This document shows, piece after piece, positions 1 through 11,548 of a stretch of DNA of 64,000 nt. How positions within the stretch are numbered: the first letter of the stretch is position 1; each line of letters begins with the position of its first letter. The notes under the pieces are model-generated. The model saw only the letters and a list, made by a program, of their open reading frames with translations, did no database searches and was not told the origin of the DNA. This stretch comes from Molossus alvarezi (taxonomy: Eukaryota > Chordata > Mammalia > Chiroptera > Molossidae): assembly GCA_037176705.1 (NCBI GenBank), contig CM073889.1:107797390-107861389 (forward strand). Reading direction: 5' to 3'. The position numbers and the translations under genes were made by a program.

Positions 1-1074
1 CAGCCTCTCCATCACCGCACTGTACTGACCAGCTCTTCTTTGGTGACTTATGCTCCAGACTCTCATGAGAACTCTGCACGTCGCTACTATGAAAGCTCAA
101 GATGGGATATTCTAACTTAGGAAGAAAAGTCAAGGCACCTCTCTGGCATTGGGTTCCCTGCTGATCTGTGTCGGAATGTGTGTGTCCAAGAACCATCCTT
201 GTGTGACACACATGTGAGTGGGCGAATGAAGCCGGTTTTGACTGACCTTTCCTGCAAACCCGCCTCTCCCCAGAGACCATGAAAAAAGTGAAAACAGTGT
301 TCTGTGGTCAAATACATTTGCAAAAGACAGCGTGCTACATCTCTCTTACACATTCAGTGGACTCAGTGTTATATTAAAGGTTCTGAGAAGTCCTGTAATA
401 AAGAAACTTATATAGTTAAGTCTTCAAAATTAATGTGACCACAGGCACGTAAAAAAGTCACAGAATACCTATGAGTATGGTTTGAGAAATGCCGTGCTAA
501 AGAACATGCCTTTAGGAAGGGCAGCTAACTAGTTCTTGGAGATAATCTGTCTTTTTGATCAAACATTTACTAAGTACCCAACTGGAACAGAGAACTATAC
601 TGGATACTTGGACCACAATTTATAGAAAAAGTAGGAATCTTGTCCTATTTTCTAGAATGGAAATATTGACTAAGAAAAGAGAAGAACTGATATATTTACT
701 AGCAAAAATACCTTCACCATATGGCCCTTTAGTTCAAAGCTAGAAAGATGTCAACGACCCAAGGGTTGGGTCTAGCAAAATGATCATTACACGTACGTGT
801 CCCAAGATGCATTTAACATCAGCCAGTTGTGGCCCAAGATCACCCCTGTACCTGGTAAATGTGTATTCAAAACAAGTCAATATTGCTACATAATGTTCAG
901 AGTGCTCCCATAGTCAGCCAGTCCTTTAATCACCGACATCCGAAGAGGAAGTAAGCCTGGCCTGGCCCCTCAGCCTGTCACGGCTGGTTCTGAATTTTGC
1001 TCACGGACACACCAACAACCAGCAAGCTGCATTGGTTGGTGCAAACTGCAGCAAACCAGCAGAGTAAAAAGATC
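1..1074. other. Unassigned intronic DNA
   Basis: No recognisable gene, exon or repeat. Open frames are short and resemble nothing known. Confidence 0.5.
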
Positions 1075-1350
1075 AAAAATTTAATGTCACAAAGAATAAA
1101 AAACAAACGAAGAGAGCAATAGGTAAAGGATATGACGAGACAGTTCATCCACAGGGACATTCAAATGAATCTTAAATATGTGAAAAGATACTCCAGTGCA
1201 TAAAAAAAGAAGTGCAGTTTCTTGGGTGTGATACCGGTTTTATCCTCTAGTGGCAAAATATCAGCCAAGAGTAAAGAAGCGGATGACACGCTGAGTTGAA
1301 CGAGTGGAGAAACAAGCTCTCTTAGGCAGTCTCTGCGGAGAGCAATTTGA

Positions 1351-1355
<5 letters not shown>

Positions 1356-1391
<36 letters not shown>
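1356..1391. repeat. (CT)n(CA)n microsatellite
   Basis: About 25 bases of CT dinucleotides followed directly by about 11 bases of CA. Confidence 0.95.
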
Positions 1392-1510
1392 GCTGAGCAA
1401 TCCCAGTTCTATAAATTACTCCCCATGTATGTACTCATGCACTAGAGAAATGACATAGCTCAGAGCTATTCAATGCAGCCCTGTTTATCAGAAAGATTAG
1501 GAACAACCTA

Positions 1511-1744
1511 GTCCTGGTCAGTTTTGCTCAGTGGTTAGAGCGTCGGCCCCCAAAGAGTCCTGGGTTCAATTCCAGCCAAGGGCATGTACCTCAGTTGCGG
1601 TTTGTCCCTGGCCCCAGTTGGGGTCATGCAGGTGGCAACCAGTTGATGTGTCTCTCTCATGTCGATGTTTCTCTCTCTCCCCTCCTCTCCCACTCTGTCT
1701 GAAAATAAATGTAAAAATATCCTCGGGTGAGGATTTTAAAAAAA
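1511..1744 (+). mobile_element. VES SINE, 'CTCGGGTGAGGAT' tail type
   Basis: tRNA-like head with A box (gctcagtggttagagcgtcgg) and B box (gggttcaattcc), CT-rich body and the tail 'tcctcgggtgaggat'. Flanked by a perfect 20-bp target-site duplication, gaaagattaggaacaaccta at 1491-1510 and 1745-1764. It interrupts the older L1. Confidence 0.95.
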
Positions 1745-2160
1745 GAAAGATTAGGAACAACCTAAATGCCACCATGAACACCTGGTTCAACATCCACACG
1801 ATGAAATCCTGCATCTGCCAGGAGGCCCTTCATGTGTACGGGAAGCTCCAAATCACACTAAAGTGACAGAAGCGGAGAGTGCCTACTATACCATGCCTTC
1901 AGCTACGTGACACACAGAATTGATGCATAGCAGGAATGCATGCATGGCACATACTTACACATGTGTGTTCATGTGTGTACGGACCTATGGGTATATAAGA
2001 GTGCATGTTTGTAAGTATTCTTTGCACATACAGGTGTGTGTATATTTCTGGAAGGACATTTGGGAAACTGGTAACAGCATTTAAACGTGTTCACTTACTA
2101 TTTGTGAAACTATGTACTTGTATTCTAAGCATTTTTCAGTATTTAAAAATATAAAGGGGG

Positions 2161-2393
2161 AAAATAATAAATAAAGAGGCAAGAGTAAGTCCCAAAGAAA
2201 GGTAGTAGCAGGAGGGAACTAGCCAAGGGTGCTGATGGTGACAAGAAGAACCATCACAGGTGAATGAGGGAAGCTGGGACCCAACAGTCAGCCAAGCCAG
2301 GGCCTCCTTAGGGCCTGGGGCCCAGTGTGGCCTGGGAGGTACCTGGTTGGGGATGGGGGTACTGCAAAGTGAAATGCACCTTGTCTGCTCTTC
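2161..2393. other. Unassigned intronic DNA
   Basis: No gene or repeat recognised between the L1 end and the hairpin. Confidence 0.5.
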
Positions 2394-2468
2394 GCTCAGT
2401 GACCGGTATGTGTCAGTGACCCGAGAGAGGCACCTTCTCAGGTCACTGACCCACACCGGTCACTGAGC
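2394..2468. repeat. Near-perfect inverted repeat (28-bp stem, 19-nt loop)
   Basis: Left arm 2394-2421 and right arm 2441-2468 are reverse complements with 26 of 28 positions matching. Each arm itself holds two copies of CAGTGACC or its complement. On the minus strand, which is the ATP8B1 transcript strand, one mismatch becomes a G:U pair. A known family was not recognised. Confidence 0.9.
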
Positions 2469-2699
2469 CATACATGTGCTGGGTCCTTTCACTCTAACCT
2501 GGGCCCAGAACAGCCAACAGTCCAGAGGTGAGACTTCACAAATGATAGAGTGAAGTCTGCCTGGGAAAGCAGACGGAGCTCACCCTCCTTGTGCCAGGTA
2601 CCCAGTCTTTCCAGATCGGGCTCAACCTCTACGCATACTCGTCGCCTCTGGAACATGGGGATGGAGGAAGTGCAGGTCGGCTGCAACCCCATCATTACT

Positions 2700-2862
2700 G
2701 GAGCAGCGGCTCTCAGAGCGAGGGCTCCAGGCCGGCAGCATTCCTGAGAACTTGCCACCCCAGAGCCAGCGCATCAGGAACTCTGGGCATGGGCCCGCAA
2801 CGTGGGTCCCGGTGGTTTCCATGCACACTCAGGTTTGAGAACCACCAGTTTGGAATAAGGTA
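2700..2862 (+). mobile_element. MER5A-like hAT element fragment
   Basis: Contains 'gcatcaggaactctgggcat' and ends with 'caggtttgagaaccaccag', close to the MER5A terminus 'ctttgagaaccactg'. Old and non-autonomous. The assignment is from memory. Confidence 0.5.
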
Positions 2863-3124
2863 GAACTAGAACCCATTTCAAAGAGAAACCATCTATCGAT
2901 CAGACACCATCCCTACCTCAAGGAGCCCATTGTCCCCCAGGGTAGGTGGGGAGAGACACCTAACACATACATCAGTCAAAGACAATGTCTAAGGTATAAG
3001 ACAATGTAAGGATAAAGATAAGCAGTTGGAAGTATGGGGACCCTAAAGAGCAAAAATAAATCTGGCCAGGGACGGTGGTGTCGGGGAACACTTTTTGGAA
3101 GAGGCGCCCCTTGAGTGGACTCTT

Positions 3125-3359
3125 TTTTTTTTTTTATCCTCACCCGAGGGCATTTTTCCATTTTTTGTTCAGATGGAGTGAGAGGGAGAGAGAGAGAAAG
3201 ATCAACATGAAAGGGACACATCAAGTGGCTGCCACCTGCACGACTCAACCAGGGCTGGGGACAAACTGCAACCAAGGTACGTGCCCTTAGCGGGAACCGA
3301 ACCCGGGTCTCTCTGAACCTCAGGCTGACGCTCTAACCACTGAGCCAACCAGCCAGGGC
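3125..3359 (-). mobile_element. VES SINE, 'CTCGGGTGAGGAT' tail type
   Basis: Reverse-oriented copy: poly-T and 'atcctcacccgaggg' at the left, tRNA-like head (ctctaaccactgagccaacc) at the right. The target-site duplication is ttgagtggactctt at 3111-3124 and 3360-3373. Confidence 0.95.
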
Positions 3360-3373
3360 TTGAGTGGACTCTT

Positions 3374-4709
3374 AAAAGCTATCCTAAAAGTATGCCTGTA
3401 CAGGGAGAGTAGAGAGATTGGTAACAGTAGCAAAAGCAAAAGGCAGGAAATGGCCTGGCCTGGGTTCAAATGCAAAGAGCTGGGTATCAGGGAACCACAC
3501 TGGCTCTCAGGCAGGACAGGAGACGAGCTGAGAGCCAGGCAGATGGATGGGGCCTCGTACAGCAGACCAAGAGCAGGGGGACCCAACATGGGGCTCCGGG
3601 GGGGAAGGGGCGCGGGCAGGTGGTGCTTTGCCAGGGTCACACTAGCAGCCGTGAGCAGGATGAACTTGAAAGGAACAAGTAGAGCGGCAGGAGACCACTC
3701 ACTACACACACTGAACAGAGCTGGTGAGGGCCTGATCCAGAACCAAAGGATTGGAAACAGACAGAAGAGATTCAAGGACTACGGGAGGATGGCTGACTGA
3801 ACGTGGGCAAGAAAAAATGAGAAGTAAAAAAGGAAACTAAAAAGTGACCCAGGATGCTCCGTTGGGTGGCTGGACGGACAGAGGCACCACAAATGACCTG
3901 GAGTGTGGGAGGGATAGTCTCGTTGGGGGGACAGTACAGTTTGGATGTGGCGATCTGGGGATGCCTATGGGATGTCTGGCTGGAAACATCCATGCAGGAG
4001 CTGTAAACACAGGCCAGGGATACAGAGCTGAAGGTGCTCGACATTCAGATGTTGGTTGAAACCACATGGGACGTGAGCGTGGAGGAAGAGCAGCAAGCCG
4101 AGAGTGGGCAGAGATGCCTACGTCGTGGGTGGAGGAGGAGGGGTCCACGGAGGTCTACAAGGCTCAGGGAGGAACGGGAGAACTGGTGTTACAGAGTGAG
4201 GGGGCACGAGCGATTGTGTCAGATACAGATGTGCCAGTAAGAAGGGGCAAAGATGTGCAGGGGTTTGGTGATCAGATAATCATATCAGTGACCTCATCGA
4301 GCTGCTTCTTCTGGATAAGAAACTAAAGGGGGTGGTCATTAGAAGGTGTTTTCAGGATGGGGAGACTGAAGGAGTCAGGAGGAGGTGGTTAGAAGATCAG
4401 AAGAGAGGGGATGGCTGCTGGAGGGGAGTGTGGGGGGAGAAGGATGAGGGAGGGAGGGTATACAGGGACTTGAGTTTCTTGAGTGATAAAGCATGAGGTG
4501 GCTCAAGGTGGGCACCTTCCGGAGACTGATGAAGGTTTTATCAGCTTTGAGAAAATGGGAAAGGAGTTAACTGTGGGCGGGTAAGAAGCTGCAGTCAAGA
4601 GCTTATCCTGTCTATCTGCTTGACTGTGTGGTTTGGGGGCATTCAGCTCTGTTGCCAAAACAACAACAACTACAACAAACAAGTTCAGTCCTCATTCCCG
4701 TCCCTTTCT
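3374..4709. other. Unassigned purine-rich intronic DNA
   Basis: Long G/A-rich stretch. The wording around 3840-4180 resembles old interspersed repeats seen antisense in mammalian introns, but I cannot name the family. Frames of up to about 150 codons look like chance open frames in purine-biased DNA. Confidence 0.45.
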
Positions 4710-5000
4710 ACACAAGGTATGGATAAGGGGCATCACCTGAGATCTGGTTAGACAAGCAGAATCTCAGGCCATACCCAGAATCGCTGTTTTCACAAGACCC
4801 CAGATGGATTCCTATGCACCTTGACTATGAGATATGCTGCTCTTGACCCAAGGCTTTTTAAAAAATCACATTCTGATGCCCACCCCCAGAGGCTTCAGCT
4901 TTAATCTAGGTGAGCCCAGCAAAGGTCCCAGGTGACCCTAATTTGCAGGTGAAGTTGTAATCCACTGTTCAAGAGCAGCGTTTCTCAACCTTTCTCCTGC
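4710..5000 (+). mobile_element. MER5-like hAT fragment(s)
   Basis: Shows 'gcatcacctgagatctgg', 'agcagaatctcaggcc' and further on 'cccaggtgaccctaatttgc', all echoing MER5A consensus in sense order. Highly diverged; more than one copy may be merged. Confidence 0.45.
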
Positions 5001-5114
5001 CTCCATCACACCTGAGGTTGACGGATCCTTTCCACAATATCCTTTGTCTACTGTGCAATACCCCAAGGGTTTGAGCAAAGCAGGACTTTGGGTTTGCAAC
5101 TGCCTTTTTAAATA

Positions 5115-5250
5115 AATGCCCCTCCCTCTCATGGAGAATCCTGGGGATCTTGTTAACAGATTCTGATGGGCTGGTCCGGGAGGAGCTGGAGGTGCTGCAT
5201 TTAACAAGCACCAGCGTGATGCTAGCTGGTGACCAGCAGGCTTTGCGGGG
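5115..5250 (+). mobile_element. MER5-like hAT fragment
   Basis: Contains 'ggggatcttgttaacagatt' and 'agcgtgatgctagctggtga', matching the middle and end of a MER5A-type element. Confidence 0.5.
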
Positions 5251-5324
5251 CAGGTGTGCAAGGCAGGGCATGATGCATTATTATACTGATTTGAGATAGA
5301 AACTGGTAGAGTTCATTTTAAAAT

Positions 5325-5430
5325 AATGGATTCTCCCCTGGTCTCATTCCAGACCTATTCTATTGGCATCTCCAGGGACTGGGCCCAGGTGCCCATGGGG
5401 TTTTAAAAGCGCCACATGTGATTCTGATAC
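5325..5430 (+). mobile_element. Possible MER5-like fragment
   Basis: 'ttttaaaagcgccacatgtg' followed by 'attctgatacacc' resembles the MER5 family. Weak. Confidence 0.35.
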
Positions 5431-5460
5431 ACCAACAAGACTGAGCACCCGCAGTGAGAG

Positions 5461-5550
5461 AGAGGAGGGGGAGGGAGGGGGAGGGAGGGGGACGGAGGGG
5501 GACGGAGGGGGACGGAGGGGGACGGAGGGGAGGGACAGACAGACAGACAG
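5461..5550. repeat. 10-bp G-rich minisatellite with GACA tail
   Basis: Seven 10-bp units at 5461-5530: one agaggagggg, two gagggagggg and four gacggagggg, followed by about four GACA repeats. The plus strand has many runs of three or four G, so it could form a G-quadruplex. Confidence 0.95.
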
Positions 5551-7454
5551 GATCCAGCCAGGCAGTAAGAAAAACGACAGCCATGCTAGGTCTCCATAAG
5601 CAAAAGCTCTCTTAAGCTTCAGCCATGACACACCCCTCCCCCATTACAAATCACTTGGCTGGGGTGAGGGCAACACACACCCTTTGGTTTACAAGCTGCC
5701 AGTTACTATGGTGCCTTAAGGCTGAAGTGGCCACAGGCCGGCAGTTTATGGCCAGTTCGAGAAAGTAACCAGAGTGGCATCTCCACGTGGGGTATGTGTC
5801 AGAAATGGAAAACGTGTCTAACGGAGCAGAAAAGGTGGCTCCCCAGCTTGCTCCAAGGTTTTCCCAGCATTCACCTGTTTCAGTGGACCAGCTTCATCTG
5901 CGGCCTGATTCAGATGAGAGCATTCAGACGCTCTGCAGAGCCACGCCCCTCATTCAAGCCTCTGAAGATAACAGCTCCACTGGGTTTACTTGTTGAGTCT
6001 GAAGTTGCATGAAAACACTTCCTCCCTCTCAAAGATTCAACAGCCCATCCTAAATGCTGTCAACCAACCATCATTTCACCCCTACACAATACTCTGAGTT
6101 GGAAAAGGCTTTTGAAGAAGCAGTTTCATATTTTCAAGTATGGAGAGCAACCCAACCCAGCCAAGAAGAAAGAACGTTGGGGTCTGCACAGTATTATTTA
6201 GCTTAAAAAAAAAAAAGGTAAATGATGCTGAAACTTTTGTGTGAAGCATCTCCAGTTCCAAGTTGTAGAATCAGAATCAGCCAGACACCCCCATTGCCCA
6301 GCACCATGCAGGGAGAAGCCCAAGACACTCACTCAGAACCCAGGCCAGGGGCCCTCACCTCAGGAAGCCTTCCTGGACCAGGGCAGGCTTCTGGGGAGCT
6401 CATTTCCTACTCACACCTCCACTGAAGCCCTCCAGTGCCTTCCGTCACAAGTGCCCTCCGACTGTCCACAGCAAGCCAGACCCAGAGCCTGTGTCCTGAC
6501 ACCAGCTCAGAATAAGACAGGCTGGGCCCCAGGCCCTTGTAGTGCTAACAGATCAGGCAGCAAAAACCACTTACTCTGTTTTTAAATGACCCTGTGATGA
6601 GTGCGGGAATGTGCGTGAGCACGCACCAATCCTCGCTCCTCATAGCACCCTCAATCCCCCAGGCTGAATTTCAGTTCCTCCACAGGCCATGTCCCCTTCC
6701 CTCCTGCCACAGAGCCTCTGAATATGGTCCCCTATTTCAGGGCCCCCCTCCCCTCCCCTAACTGACTCCTCCTCGTTGTTCATTCGGCAGCACAGCCATA
6801 CCGCTCCAGAAGGAAGCCTTTCCCAGCCCCTTCCAGGGGACTCTGTCACAGCTCTGGGAGGGGAACCCCAGGTCACTCCGTCCGAAGACCAAGTCATTGC
6901 ACGCCCGAGGCTCTTTGCAAGCTTCTGCTTCGCCCCATGGTTTTACACGTGTGTGGTGGGCTTTCCATTAGTACGGCTTCCTGCCTTCTCTGTTTGAAGA
7001 GACCTATGCCCGGACCGCCGGCAGGTGTGCTGAACCATCTAAGACCCAAAGATGTCATCTGAAAACCACCGGGCCTAGGAGAGCAGAGCGTGGGGTCAGC
7101 GTAGTGCCCACAGGTCCGCAAACAAGGAGAAGGTGGCACTAGTGGGAAAGGCTTATATGGTGGCAGAGGCAGCAACGACACGGAATCAGCCAGATTTCCC
7201 TCAATATGTGGGCCAAGTCCTTGCTGGGAAAAGGAACTGTTCTTCATTCCAGCCGTCTCTTCATCTGGGGACAGAGGACCCTCTGAGAACTACGACGGCA
7301 GCTTCAGCCTGGGGTCCAGGAGAGTGAATACTCCAAAGGGAAGCAGAGGGTCAGGAAGATTTGACGGCTGACATGGGAGAGATGAGGCGTTGAGGTAGAC
7401 ACTTTAGGTTTTATATGAAAGACATGGAGGGAGGAACTGGTGTGCGGGGGAGGG
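5551..7454. other. Unassigned intronic DNA
   Basis: No exon, gene or repeat family recognised. Only an A-run at 6205-6217 stands out. Confidence 0.5.
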
Positions 7455-7690
7455 TGGTGACTGTAGCTAATATTTACTGAGTACTAACTCTGTTCTTAAA
7501 ACAGTTCTAAGTCCTGTATGTGTAAGTTTTCTGATTTAGTACTCACACCTACCCAATGAGATAGGTACTAATATATTACGCCCACCTCACAGAAGGGGAT
7601 ACTGAGGCACAGAGAGAGGAAGTCCTGTCCTCAAGGTCACACAGCTAGAAAGTGGTGAAGTCGAGGTTGAGACCCAGAGTCTCCACCCAG
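7455..7690 (-). mobile_element. MIR SINE
   Basis: Reads as antisense MIR: 'aatatttactgagtactaac', 'cctcacagaaggggatactg', 'aggcacagagagaggaa' and 'aaggtcacacagctagaaag'. An ancient tRNA-derived SINE. Confidence 0.9.
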
Positions 7691-9928
7691 GGTCCTCCCT
7701 CCGCACCGTCGTGCACGCTGCTCTGAGTCGCCCAGAGATGTGCTACCCGAGGCAGATTAAAGGGATCGCTTGCCGAAGGCAAACTGTAGGGAGAGAACAG
7801 GACGATGGCAGGGTGAACGCTTTCAAGGTGGAAGCAAGAGGGGAAACAGCAGCGTTGGGACAGGAGGCATCACCTGCCGAGGAGGTCGGCGCTTCTTGAA
7901 GGAGAGGCTGTTGAGGTCAAGCACGTCAGAGAAAGCAGACCGGGAGGCAATGCCGGATAAAAACTCATTGGACTGGCACCGGGGTTACTGGTGACCTTTA
8001 AGAGAGTGTTATCCATAGGGTGGGGGGGCAGCCCACGGAGGGGAGGAACCCAAAAGGATGGAGGATGCGGAGGCAGAGAAACTTGGCGGTGAGAACAGGA
8101 GACAGGACCCCAGCCTGGGTCAGAAGGCAGGATCAGGTAAGAGTTTGCCGTAGACAGGGAAGCTGTGGGTGGTAGGCCAGCCAGAGCGAGGGGATGGAGA
8201 TAATAAGGCAACGTTGCCGAGGGGTGGGAGACAGCTTTTCCACACCACCCCAGGCTCAGAAGAAAGTGCCAACGTGCACCCATCCGGGACCCTCTCCAGG
8301 GCACTACCTCTTCCCGAGGACTTCATCTCTAAGCTGGTTCCCAGCTGGCACAGATTGCCACGGAGCTGACCTAGTGACTCCAGGATGGTCAACTACAAAC
8401 CAAACAAACAAAAACACCCAGCATTCTAGCATCAAGGAATTTAAGGAAACTCTTGCTGAGTAGAATTAAACTGGCTTCTTTAAAGCCCAAACTTCTTGGA
8501 TCCCTTCCTGCCAATGGTCAACCTTACACTCCAGGATGAAGACAAAGGACCAGAGAATCTTGGTGTCCGGGAGCGTTCCGTGGGACTAGTGTCTCCCCGA
8601 ACACACTCTAGTTACCACTGTTCTGCGCTAGCGTGTTCATCACGAAAAGAGAGTGTTCATCCCACAGCATGGCACACACCCCTCCCTTCTGTCAGTCCTG
8701 CTCAAAGTAAACTAAGGGTACATTACCTTTCGTCAAATCTGTGGGTATCTCTTCCTCCAGGGCACATTCAAACAGCATGTTTGCACTTGTTCTTCAGATA
8801 CCCAGCATTCTACATAGACGTCCTTTGACTGGCAAGCACCAGTGACGAGTCCCCCCAAACACTGGCTTCACACCAAAGCTCAGTGGGCTACGGCGTGTTT
8901 CCAAACAGAGGACCAACGCTGTGCCTTAGGATGATATTTTGTGAAGTGTGTAGGGTCATGCATTGTTAGGCACTGCTCTGCAGGGGCGGGCACTGGCCCC
9001 TGGTGTCACTCAGCCTGATGGTACTTCACACGGTGACTCATGCTCTGGTGCTCTAAAGAACTGAGTCATTTGAATAAAATTGTCCTTCATGTAGAATGTT
9101 AAGACAGAGAGTGATACTGACATTAATTGGGAAAGTGCCCAAGTGAGAATATGGGAGGTGGTTAAGATAGGGAAAGAGGGGTGCAGAGGAAGAAGGGGGG
9201 AGAGAGGAGGCGAGGAGGGAAAGCAGAGTGGTTGGAGCTGGGGGGTGCCAGGCAGAAGTAGGAAGGGATGCGGGGAGAGGTCTAGCACCTACTGAATGTC
9301 CTTTGTGTGTTTGGGAAGGGCAGATAGAGGTGTCAGAGCAATAATAGTATTAAAAGCCACGAACAAAGTCATTTGACAGGAGTTCTGAGAAATGAGAACC
9401 ACCACATTCTTCTAGAAATATAAGCCGCCGTTGGAAAAGACTATAAAGAGACAAGATCAAGCCTGAGCGTCCTCAGTGCCTGTATTCAGAGGGTGGACAT
9501 GGACAAGAAATATGACCTGCCGACCGAGCCATCAGGAAAGAGCCCTGAGCGCCAGGATGTGAAGGCAGAGTTGGAAAAAACCCGGGGTGAGAGCTGCCAC
9601 CCACTCCGTGCTTGTCCGGCATTTCTGCGGGCGCCCAACCGCAATCCCTCTGCTGCGTCCTCAGTCACACCTCTGATAGCGTGACACCAAGCACCAACAG
9701 CCAAGTTCACCTTCACCCGCTGAGCCCGCTCTGCCAGCTCATCAGATATCGACATGGGGGAGAGATTCCAAGGTTGCGACATGAAACTCAGAAGTGCGGT
9801 GGGAAAGGAATGAGGAAGAAGCACATGTGCACCATGCGGGCAATCAGCTAGAACTCCTCGCTAACTCTCCCCATTGGGACTCTCCAGCGGGGACCTGCTG
9901 GGACGGGAGCCACATTCCTGTTCAGGTT
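7691..9928. other. Unassigned intronic DNA
   Basis: No exon recognised. The stretch 9120-9280 is strongly purine-rich. No family assigned. Confidence 0.45.
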
Positions 9929-9946
9929 GGCAGGGATTCCATTTTA

Positions 9947-10209
9947 TTTTTATTTATTTATTTATTTTTTTAATCCTCACCCAAGGACATTTTTCCATTT
10001 TTTGTTCAGGTAGAGTGGGAGGGAGAGAGAGGAACAGAGAGAGAGAGAGAAACATCGATGTGAAAGGAACACATCGAGTGGCTGCCACCCGCACAACCGA
10101 CCAGGGCCGGGGACAAACTGCAACCGAGGTACATGCCCTTAGCGGGAACCGAACCCGGGTCTCTCAGGACCGCAGGCCGACGCTCTAACCGCTGAACCAA
10201 ACCGGCCAG
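9947..10209 (-). mobile_element. VES SINE, 'CTCGGGTGAGGAT' tail type
   Basis: Reverse-oriented: T-rich end with TTTA repeats, 'atcctcacccaagga', a GA-rich body and the head at the right. Target-site duplication ggcagggattccatttta at 9929-9946 and 10210-10227, with no mismatch. It is the nearest SINE on the downstream side of the ATP8B1 exon. Confidence 0.95.
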
Positions 10210-10227
10210 GGCAGGGATTCCATTTTA

Positions 10228-11539
10228 ATGTAGCTCAATTGTCATGACCTCTACTTAGAGGCAGAAAGCACTTAAGCTTAATATTCAATAGCTTAAAACT
10301 GCAGCTGGAAGTCCGCAAGAAGGTCTAAAATTCTACATGTTTGATCCCAAAAGCTGAGAATTGATGGCCTCCCCAGGTCTCTGAGCCTGCAGCGGGAGGG
10401 GACCTGCGTGGACACATACTCTTCCTCACACTGAGAACCTCCCACACAGAAAAGCCAAAGAGGGGCCCCGTCTGCCCAGTGCAAGAGGAGTCGTTGCAGA
10501 AGGATAAGGGATTTCATGCCATGTCACCTTTTCCTCCAGGTGAATACTGTTTATAAAAAGACCAGTTTGGCCAGGCAGGGGAACCCCAGAAGGAGACGAG
10601 GGGCAGGAGGTGATGTGAGGGCAGCAGACCTTGGAGAAACCAGAGGTCATTCTGAGAGAGGTTAGGGAGAGGTGTGTCTGGACAGGCAGAAACAGATCAA
10701 TTTCATGGAGATTTCTGTGAATGGAGAACTAAAGTTATTTAGCTGGAATTCGAGGGACCTTGAAGAAACATTTTCAGCCTGGGGCAAATTTTGGGTCCTA
10801 AGAGAAAAGGATCAGCTTCCTCGTGGAGCAGAAGAGCTGTAAGAAAAGACTACATTTATTTGCCAGGTGGGAGAACCAGCAGGACATGAAATAGCAAAGC
10901 CACTGGGAAAAAGCATAGTCGTGAAAGTGCACTATGTTCTGTTACCCTAAATGACGGGCTATCTGGCCATTTTCAAGAAACATCAGTAGAGCTGAGTAAT
11001 TGCGGCAGAGACCGTGGCCCCAGAGCCTGAAGTATTTACTCTCTGCCCATAACAGAAAAGATTAGCCATCCTTGGTCTAGGCCCTGCCTCAAAACTGCTC
11101 TGACTTCTGGACAAGTAGCACAGTTTGCTGTATAACAGCCCCACATGGCAATCAGAGACCCATAAAACTGTCCTAGAGAAACAGAGAGCCAAACTTATTT
11201 TATAGTCACTAGTGACTGAACAAAAGGTATAGTAACTCCGAGGTCCCAGGTGCAGTAACAAGCATATTCTTCCGCATACAACTCCCTTCTAGAAATAGAC
11301 ACCAATGAAGACTGAAGACTTCTATTCCTGGGCAGAACTGGTCAGGTGTGGTAGACCAGCCCTACGTACTGAGGACGCTGTGTACTTGTCCAAACCCATC
11401 ACCCACTTCCCAGGTGCACCCTGAGATAAGAGAAGGAAGGTGCCTCTTGGACCATCTAACATGGGCCATCCGTCCTCTGCAGCCATTGCCACTGCTCGTG
11501 TGAGGATGACAAGGACAGTGCCCGGTCTCCAGGTCCCAG
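10228..11539. other. Intronic DNA next to the ATP8B1 donor
   Basis: No repeat recognised. This unannotated stretch leads straight into the exon. Confidence 0.5.
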
Positions 11540-11548
11540 AGCAGTTAC
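11540..11548 (-). promoter_or_regulatory. ATP8B1: 5' splice donor of ATP8B1 coding exon 1
   Basis: On the minus strand the junction reads AAAG|GTAACTGC, a good match to the U1 consensus. It splits codon 61 after its first base (phase 1). The protein match ends exactly here, which supports the boundary. Confidence 0.85.

Larger units (their letters stand above)
1075..2160 (+). mobile_element. Old LINE-1 (L1M-type) 3' part, split by a VES SINE
   Basis: The order of motifs follows L1 consensus: a degraded 'aaaggacatgaacagacaattc' region near 1118-1145, 'atgtgaaaagat' at 1178, 'gaaacaacctaaatgtcca'-like text around 1745-1775, then 'atttctggaaggacat..gaaactggtaacag' at 2044-2077 and an A-rich end. 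A CT/CA microsatellite sits at 1356-1391 and a VES SINE at 1511-1744. Strongly diverged and not coding. Confidence 0.75.
1..11548 (-). other. ATP8B1: ATP8B1 intron after the first coding exon (partial)
   Basis: Everything left of the donor should be intron. I found no second ATP8B1 coding exon: the next part of the protein (the start of the first membrane region) does not appear in any minus-strand frame. The intron therefore continues past the left edge. Its repeats are listed separately. Confidence 0.75.

Noticed and set aside
3360..3800. Overlapping 146- and 151-codon frames on opposite strands
   Set aside because: Both lie in purine-biased DNA, one starting in a SINE head. No protein family or exon signals.
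11322..11548. Continuation of the ATP8B1 open frame beyond codon 60
   Set aside because: The match to ATP8B1 stops at a good GT donor. What follows ([10 protein letters not shown]...) is intron read-through.
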